A stretch of DNA of 5,048 nt from positions 1-5,048 of the forward strand of contig SLNM01000236.1 of the NCBI GenBank assembly GCA_007133055.1. Direction: 5' to 3'. The notes under the pieces were generated by a model, which saw only the letters and a program-made list of their open reading frames with translations, was not told the origin of the DNA and ran no database searches. Each line of letters starts with the position of its first letter. Position 1 is the first letter of the stretch. The translations under genes were made by a program, and so were the position numbers. Positions 1-5,048 of this stretch are shown piece by piece. Source of the stretch: Lentisphaeria bacterium (GTDB lineage: Bacteria; Verrucomicrobiota; Lentisphaeria; Oligosphaerales; PUNB01).

Positions 1-1918
1 CAACCCCCCGCCCTCCCCCGGCGGTGCGAAGCGGCAGCCGCACCGGTTCCGCTCCCCTCTGTCTGACCTCGAAGTCGGGCGTGGGAAAAACAATGTCAAA
101 ACCCGATGACGACCTGGGAACTGCCAACTGAGGGTCGGTGATGCCGGCAATGATTTCCCGACCCTGCCAATTGATGATCTCAGCGGGCTTCGGAGCGAAC
201 ACTTCCGACTGCACAAGGTCGCGGACAATCTCCCCCAGAAGCGGCGCCGCATGACTGGCGCCAGTCAGGCCGTCAACCCCGCGATTATCCATTCTCCCCA
301 CCCAAACGCCAATCACCATTTCGGCATTCCATCCCACCGCCCAGGCATCGCGATAGCCGTGTGAAGTGCCGGTCTTGAATGCCACCGCCGCCTGACTGGT
401 CTCCGCGACATGCCCGTACAGCATCAGGTTCCGCTCCGGCCCCGCCAGCATAGAGGTGATCCACCATGCCACCGCCGCCGGGTATGCGGGCAGGTGCTCG
501 GTACGGTCGCTCTCGGCTCCGCGCGCCACCACCCGGTCGCCATTTCCGGCAAAGGCCGAATAAGCCGCCACCAGCTCGAGCAGGCTGACCTCGACCCCGC
601 CGCCAATGACCAACCCCAGCCCCAGCTCATCCGCCCTGGCGAGCGGGAGCGAGAACCCGACATCTCGCAAGTGCGCCAGCAGTTGCGGAGTGGTCAGGCG
701 CCGCGCCACTTCCAGCGCGGGCATGTTCAGGCTCCGTACCAGGGCGTCGCGGGCACTGACAATTTCGTCCCATTGCCGGTCCATGTTGCGCGGTCGATAA
801 TCGCGATAGGCCCGAGGCCGGTCCTCGAGCAGACTGTCCGGCGTCAGCCAGCCGCGCTGCATGGCCAGGGCGTATGCGAAAGGCTTGAGGGTTGATCCCG
901 GAGCGCGGCGGCGGGTGACCATGTCCACCTGGCCATGCTCGGGATGGTTCGGGTCCCATCCGCCCAGCCAGCCTCGGATCGCGCCGTCCCGCGCATCAAC
1001 AACCACCAGCCCCAGGCCATCGACCTCGGCATAAAGCGGACTCCGGCGTGCCTGCGCGGCCACCGATTCCAGTAAATTCTGAACGCCTGGATCGAGAGTG
1101 GTGCGCAGAGCGCCCGTTTCCCCGCGATGCCTTTGCAGTATCCACTCGCAGAAATGCGGCGCCCGCAGCGGCGGCGGCACCCACCGGCGACCACTCTCGT
1201 CGAGCAAAGGTTCATGATGCAAGGCACCCTCCGCCTGCATCCGATGCAATACTGTGGCCCGCCTTGCCTCGGCGCGGTCATGATAAAGGTTCGGACTGTA
1301 GCGGGCCGGGCTTTGCGGCAGCCCCATGATCAAGGCGGCCTCGCCTGCGGACAAATGATGGGCGGCCTTGCCGTAATAACGTTGCGCAGCCACTGCCAAG
1401 CCCTGGCGATTGCCGCCCACCGGCATGCGGTTAAGATACTGTTCCAGGATGATATCCTTATCGTAACGCTGCTCGAGCTGGGTGGCGCGAAAGGCTTCAA
1501 TCAGCTTGGTGCGGAAAGTGCGGGGTCTTGGTTCGACCAGGCGGATCACCTGCATGGAGATGGTCGAGGCGCCGGAAACCACACGCCGTCCCCACAGATT
1601 TTGCCCGGTCGCCCGCAGGACGGCCAGCATATCCACACCGCGATGCCGTTGAAACCGGCGATCCTCGACACTGACAATGGCCGGCCCGGCCCAGTCGCCG
1701 CTGTCCTCCAGGGCGAGCCATTCGGCGTCAACCTCCCCTGCCCCGAGCACTCGGCGCAATTCACCGCCATCCGCATCGAGCAACCGCAGATTCTCCGGCC
1801 CCCGTTGCAGTAAGTCATCCGGAAAAGGCATGTGCCAGGCGGCCAAGTGCCAGGCGAAATAGGCCACAGCCGACGCCAATCCGGCTGCGAGCATCATACG
1901 TTGGCAGCGACAAATCAC
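1..1918 (-). CDS. pbpC: Penicillin-binding protein 1C, bifunctional glycosyltransferase/transpeptidase (3' end cut by window)
   Basis: This is a class A penicillin-binding protein of the PBP1C family, acting on lipid II and peptidoglycan at the outer face of the inner membrane. The frame is open from GTG 1918 to the left edge (639 residues). Residues about 8-27 form a hydrophobic anchor. The family 51 glycosyltransferase domain (about 60-230) shows EDRRFQRHRGVD with the expected catalytic Glu85, GASTISMQ at 116-123, and ILEQYLN with Glu159. The transpeptidase domain (about 290-540) shows STLK with nucleophile Ser342 and Lys345, SLN at 396-398, and KTGTS from Lys515. From Phe607 the sequence resembles the start of the BiPBP_C domain; I estimate 40-50 residues are missing. 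GTG 1918 is chosen because a GGAGGT site lies 6 bases upstream; the ATG codons at residues 8 and 9 are too far from it. All motifs are in one frame, so the gene appears intact. It overlaps the macroglobulin gene by 4 bases. E. coli PBP1C has weak or undetected transpeptidase activity in published work, so activity here is inferred from motifs only. Confidence 0.96.
   Translation of the reverse strand, partial: MICRCQRMMLAAGLASAVAYFAWHLAAWHMPFPDDLLQRGPENLRLLDADGGELRRVLGAGEVDAEWLALEDSGDWAGPAIVSVEDRRFQRHRGVDMLAVLRATGQNLWGRRVVSGASTISMQVIRLVEPRPRTFRTKLIEAFRATQLEQRYDKDIILEQYLNRMPVGGNRQGLAVAAQRYYGKAAHHLSAGEAALIMGLPQSPARYSPNLYHDRAEARRATVLHRMQAEGALHHEPLLDESGRRWVPPPLRAPHFCEWILQRHRGETGALRTTLDPGVQNLLESVAAQARRSPLYAEVDGLGLVVVDARDGAIRGWLGGWDPNHPEHGQVDMVTRRRAPGSTLKPFAYALAMQRGWLTPDSLLEDRPRAYRDYRPRNMDRQWDEIVSARDALVRSLNMPALEVARRLTTPQLLAHLRDVGFSLPLARADELGLGLVIGGGVEVSLLELVAAYSAFAGNGDRVVARGAESDRTEHLPAYPAAVAWWITSMLAGPERNLMLYGHVAETSQAAVAFKTGTSHGYRDAWAVGWNAEMVIGVWVGRMDNRGVDGLTGASHAAPLLGEIVRDLVQSEVFAPKPAEIINWQGREIIAGITDPQLAVPRSSSGFDIVFPTPDFEVRQRGAEPVRLPLRTAGGGRGV
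1915..1918 (-). other. Four-base stop/start overlap (GTGA) of yfhM and pbpC
   Basis: On the minus strand the GTG start of pbpC (1918-1916) and the TGA stop of the macroglobulin gene (1917-1915) share the bases GTGA. There is no room for a promoter or terminator between the genes, so they belong to one operon. The two reading frames differ by one position, which fits termination and reinitiation by the same ribosome. Confidence 0.9.
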
Positions 1919-4900
1919 GGCAGTACCTCCAGACGCCCATCCTGACCGCGAGCCTCGAATGTGGGGTCGTACATGGCCTGGCCATAGGCCGCCGGGAATG
2001 TGAAGGTGCCCGGGGTCACAGCCCGCAACAGGAAATACCATTCCGCCGTCCGCTCCCGAAGCACGGGCGGGAACAGCAGAATCCGGTCGTCGCGCAATTC
2101 CAGGTGCGCGCCACTGAACTGGTTCCGCACTCCTTGAACTTCGACCACTTCATGCATGCGCCGATGCAGGCCAAGCGGCAACGGCTCGAGCCCGGCGGGC
2201 AACCGCATGTCCATGGCCAAATGCTCGACCGGCATCTGCAAGCCGGTCAGCCTGACATGCAGCAGCACGTTGGTGCCGGAAGCCAGCGGCCCGTTCAAAG
2301 GCTGCCCGTCCGTGCTCAGCAAACGCTGCTCGATGCCAAAAGCGTTGTCAACTGCCACCGGTACGCGGGAAACGCCTCCGACCGATTCCCGGACATACAC
2401 CGGCGCGGCGGAGTGATTGTGCAAGGTGCCGGTGAAATCAAGCGCCAATTCCAGTGGCGCATCCTCGGCCAGCCCACTGCCATCCGCCCAGCGCAAGTCC
2501 ACCGCCGCTTGCTCGCCGCCAAAGGCCGCATGATAGGCCGCCAACGCACGTAATGCCGCCGCGTTTTCGTAGGTATGCCACCAGCGCCCATTGCGCCGGG
2601 CGCCCATGACCCGTTCCGCCAACCCCGGAATCCTGCGGTCGGTCGGGTTCAGCCGCAGCAGAACCCGCAGAAGCTCGGCATTGAGCGATGTGTCGCTGTA
2701 CCATAGTCCTCCTGACGCCGGCACCGCGCGCAGTCCGTGCAGCATTTCAGTGGCCAGCGGTCTCTCGCCCATGGCGATCATCGCCTCGGCCGCCCGCAGG
2801 CGCCCGCGTGCATGCAGGTCATCGCGGCGCTCCCGCAGCCGCTGCAACCATCCCATATCAAGCTGGCCACTCAGTGCCAGAATCCGGGCCGCCGCCGGGA
2901 TACGGTTGTTGGCGTCATGATCCTGAAGCGACCACCGACCGCGATTCAATTCACCCCGCACCCAGTCCAAAGCCAGTTGCAAGCGCGCGGCGTCCACCTC
3001 GTGCCCGCGCGCCCGGGATTCCAGGAGAAAATCCAATGCATGCAGGGTGCCGCCGAAATCGGGGGTTGTCGAGCCCGACCAGAAACCGAACCCGCCGTGC
3101 CGTGTCTGCAGGAGCCAAATTCTTTGCACGGTTTCACGGATAATATCCGCGGCACCAAGCTGCAAGTGATCGCCCACCAGTTCCGGAACAAACAAGGCCG
3201 GCATCCCCGCACTGACAGTTTGCTCCAAACACCCGTAGGGATAGCGCAAAAGATAACCAGCCGCCCCCGACAGCTCAAGTGCCGGCAAGGCCGATACCCG
3301 CAGACTGCGGCTGGCGCCGAAATCAAACACCTCGTCCTCCGGTCGCAACTGCAACTGCTCGCCGGGTTGCAGGACAACATACTGTTCCCGCACCCGATAG
3401 GGATGCACGGGCCGCACCGCCATCTCGATCTCGTCGGTCCAAACCTCGTCCCCCTGCGCAAACCGAACCTGGAAGCGGGCCACCCCGGCATCTTCATCCG
3501 CCCGCACCCGCCGACGCAAAACCCGCGCCTCGCCCGCCGCCAGCTCGAACGCCTGTGGATCGGCGGCAACCGCCGTCACCGGCCCCTGGATGTCAAATTG
3601 CAATTCCATGGCCGCCGCCGCGTCGCTCCGGTTGTGCAGTCGAACCAGCCATTCAGTCTCGTCTCCGGGCGCCAAAAACAGCGGCAGGCTTTGCTGCGTC
3701 ACCACCCCGCGACCAACCTGCGAACGGCTTTCGCCAGAGCCCACCCCGCTGCGACCGGCCTGCACCGCCATCCAGCGGACTTCACCGGCAAACTCCGGCA
3801 TTTGCATGGACAGGACCAGCTCGCCGGACTCGGAAAAACGATGGACTCCCGACCACCAGGCCAGAGGATTGAAGCGCTTGGCATCGACCGGGTTGAGGCG
3901 ATTGCGCAACATGGCCGCGCCCCCGCCCATCGCCGGATCGCCGGAATGGAACAATTCGCCAAGCTCAGGCATCAGCAGGTCAAAGACATCCCACTGCCGC
4001 CCGCCATAACGGCGCAGACTCGTGAAAAAGGCAAACGGATTCGGGGTCGAAAAATCGTTCAACAACAGAATCCCCTCGTCGACCCCGGCCAGCACCACCT
4101 CGGCACCGGGTTCGCCGCGCAGAATTATTTCAACCGCCTCACCCGGCCGCAGTTGCTCCGCCACCTCAATGCTGATCGGCAAATGCCGGTTCGCCATTTG
4201 CAGGCGCAATGGCAGAGCGCCCTCGGCCAGCATCACCGGTGACTCGCCGCGGTCGGGCAGAGGCCGCACCATACTAAGCCGCACCCAGACATTGCCGGCG
4301 CCGGGATTCGGCACCTCGACCGGCAGACGATGGTCACCCTCGGGCACCGCCACCACCTGGTGCGACCAAATCCGGTCGGTCTCGACGGTCAGCAAACCTA
4401 TGCCGGCAAACGGTGCGTTCAGCTCGAGCATGGCCACTTCTCCGGGCGAGTATTTTTTGCGGTCCAGAGACATGGCCACCCGATTGGCGCGTGCCGGACT
4501 GCCGAAGCCGCCGCCTATAGCCAGCTCGACACTGCTGGACTGGGTGTCCGGACTCTCGACTGCGAATTCCCAGCGGCCATTGGCGGGCGGGCGCAGGCTG
4601 AATACGCCCCGGCCATTGTCGAGCCGGACGGTCTCGCGCCGCTCCTCGTGACTGACCCTCTCACTGAAGTAGGACCAGCGACTATTGCTGTCCTGGCGGT
4701 AGCCCCAGGTCCAGTCGACCCGCGAAAGAACAATCGTGACCTCGCGGTTCTCGGAAACCGCCAGGCCGCTGGCGGCCGCGACCAGTACCACGTCCAGCTC
4801 CACTTCGCGGTCGTCGCCCGGCCGCGCCTGCAACCCCAGGTAATGGGGATGACGGTCTATCCGGCGCGAGACATAGGCCGTGGCCGGGCGCCCGGAAAAT

Positions 4901-5048
4901 TCGCGGACACTGACCCCCACCATGGCCCGGAGCGCGCTGGGGCCTTCGAGATCGTCGGGGATTTCAATGCGGAACTCGGCTTTACCCGCTTCCGATGTGC
5001 GGCTCTTGCCAATGGTGCGGGTGAAGTGGCTGAAACCTTGCTTGCGGA
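1915..5048 (-). CDS. yfhM: Bacterial alpha-2-macroglobulin, thioester type (5' end cut by window)
   Basis: This is the C-terminal part (1043 residues, ending at TGA 1917-1915) of a periplasmic protease trap of the YfhM/ECAM type. Numbering starts at codon 5046-5044. The frame is open through the right edge, and the upstream residues continue a macroglobulin-like domain, so ATG 4923 is internal. In order: beta-rich macroglobulin domains (1 to about 320), ending near VDEGILLL (322-329); a glycine- and methionine-bearing segment, likely the bait region (about 354-391); the A2M domain with AWWSGV and the MPEFAGEVRWMAV stretch (about 395-420); the helical thioester domain (about 596-865) with YPYGCLEQ, where Cys606 and Gln609 should form the thioester; and the C-terminal domain with RDDR at 985-988 and MYDP at 1025-1028. 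In this family, bait cleavage by a protease causes a conformational change and covalent trapping through the thioester. In E. coli the protein is 1653 residues with about 466 after the cysteine; here 437 follow it, so about 550-600 N-terminal residues are probably outside the window. Any lipobox is not visible. pbpC follows immediately. Confidence 0.95.
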   Translation of the reverse strand, partial: RKQGFSHFTRTIGKSRTSEAGKAEFRIEIPDDLEGPSALRAMVGVSVREFSGRPATAYVSRRIDRHPHYLGLQARPGDDREVELDVVLVAAASGLAVSENREVTIVLSRVDWTWGYRQDSNSRWSYFSERVSHEERRETVRLDNGRGVFSLRPPANGRWEFAVESPDTQSSSVELAIGGGFGSPARANRVAMSLDRKKYSPGEVAMLELNAPFAGIGLLTVETDRIWSHQVVAVPEGDHRLPVEVPNPGAGNVWVRLSMVRPLPDRGESPVMLAEGALPLRLQMANRHLPISIEVAEQLRPGEAVEIILRGEPGAEVVLAGVDEGILLLNDFSTPNPFAFFTSLRRYGGRQWDVFDLLMPELGELFHSGDPAMGGGAAMLRNRLNPVDAKRFNPLAWWSGVHRFSESGELVLSMQMPEFAGEVRWMAVQAGRSGVGSGESRSQVGRGVVTQQSLPLFLAPGDETEWLVRLHNRSDAAAAMELQFDIQGPVTAVAADPQAFELAAGEARVLRRRVRADEDAGVARFQVRFAQGDEVWTDEIEMAVRPVHPYRVREQYVVLQPGEQLQLRPEDEVFDFGASRSLRVSALPALELSGAAGYLLRYPYGCLEQTVSAGMPALFVPELVGDHLQLGAADIIRETVQRIWLLQTRHGGFGFWSGSTTPDFGGTLHALDFLLESRARGHEVDAARLQLALDWVRGELNRGRWSLQDHDANNRIPAAARILALSGQLDMGWLQRLRERRDDLHARGRLRAAEAMIAMGERPLATEMLHGLRAVPASGGLWYSDTSLNAELLRVLLRLNPTDRRIPGLAERVMGARRNGRWWHTYENAAALRALAAYHAAFGGEQAAVDLRWADGSGLAEDAPLELALDFTGTLHNHSAAPVYVRESVGGVSRVPVAVDNAFGIEQRLLSTDGQPLNGPLASGTNVLLHVRLTGLQMPVEHLAMDMRLPAGLEPLPLGLHRRMHEVVEVQGVRNQFSGAHLELRDDRILLFPPVLRERTAEWYFLLRAVTPGTFTFPAAYGQAMYDPTFEARGQDGRLEVLP
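1925..1930 (-). promoter_or_regulatory. Shine-Dalgarno site for pbpC
   Basis: The minus strand reads GGAGGT followed by the six bases ACTGCC and then GTG at 1918-1916. This near-perfect ribosome binding site at normal spacing decides the GTG start of pbpC. It lies wholly within the last codons (Leu-Glu-Val-Leu-Pro-stop) of the macroglobulin gene, so translation of the upstream gene passes over it. Coupled translation is an inference from this layout. Confidence 0.85.

Noticed and set aside
410..1813. Plus-strand open frames (410-895 and 1127-1813) opposite pbpC
   Set aside because: They are antisense to the PBP1C frame, which carries all family motifs without a break. Their translations show low-complexity, Arg/Pro/Gln/His-rich composition and no domain.
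1892..1897. Tandem ATG codons (residues 8 and 9) as the start of pbpC
   Set aside because: GGAGGT lies 6 bases from GTG 1918 but 27 or more from these ATGs, and I saw no better site in front of them. They remain a possible alternative that would remove only a few cytoplasmic residues.
1..1918. A frameshifted or broken pbpC
   Set aside because: Codon positions of Glu85, Ser118, Glu159, Ser342, Ser396 and Lys515 all fall in one frame, with no stop in between from 1918 to the left edge.
2737..4242. A 501-codon open frame on the plus strand, opposite the macroglobulin gene
   Set aside because: It is antisense to a clearly recognisable protein. Its translation is rich in Pro, Arg, His and Gln with no recognisable domain, as expected from the opposite strand of a GC-rich gene with strong third-position bias.
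4921..4923. ATG 4923 as the start of the macroglobulin
   Set aside because: The frame is open for 41 further codons to the right edge and the upstream residues read as family-like sequence leading into it. The protein would also begin in the middle of a domain and lack a signal peptide.
1..5048. RNA genes, CRISPR, insertion sequences, inverted-repeat terminators
   Set aside because: The two coding frames cover the whole window with no intergenic space, and I saw no repeat array, tRNA-like sequence, or hairpin with a T-run.

Overview
The window holds one ordinary two-gene unit on the minus strand and nothing else. Both genes are cut by the window edges. The sequence is GC-rich with a strong preference for G or C at third codon positions. 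Both products are well-known types from Gram-negative bacteria, and the gene order matches that in enterobacteria. A high-GC proteobacterium is likely, probably a gammaproteobacterium; the genus cannot be told from this sequence.

Right and centre (1915-5048, minus strand): the C-terminal 1043 residues of a bacterial alpha-2-macroglobulin (YfhM/ECAM type, thioester-containing). The N-terminal part, including any lipoprotein signal, lies beyond position 5048. The frame stays open to the right edge, so the methionine at 4923 is internal and not the start. The thioester motif CLEQ is intact and its cysteine is the only one in the visible protein.

Left (1-1918, minus strand): 639 residues of penicillin-binding protein 1C (PbpC), starting at GTG 1918 and running open off the left edge. 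It has an N-terminal membrane anchor, a glycosyltransferase family 51 domain and a transpeptidase domain with all three active-site motifs, then the start of the C-terminal BiPBP_C domain. The linker before BiPBP_C looks about 100 residues shorter than in E. coli PBP1C.

The two genes overlap by 4 bases (GTGA). A strong Shine-Dalgarno sequence for pbpC lies inside the last codons of the macroglobulin gene, so the pair is surely one transcript and probably translationally coupled. The accepted view of this pair is that the macroglobulin traps foreign proteases that enter the periplasm through a damaged envelope, while PBP1C helps repair the peptidoglycan. No promoter, terminator, RNA gene, mobile element, repeat array or CRISPR was seen. 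I found no sign of an undescribed system; the findings below are modest points about a known module.
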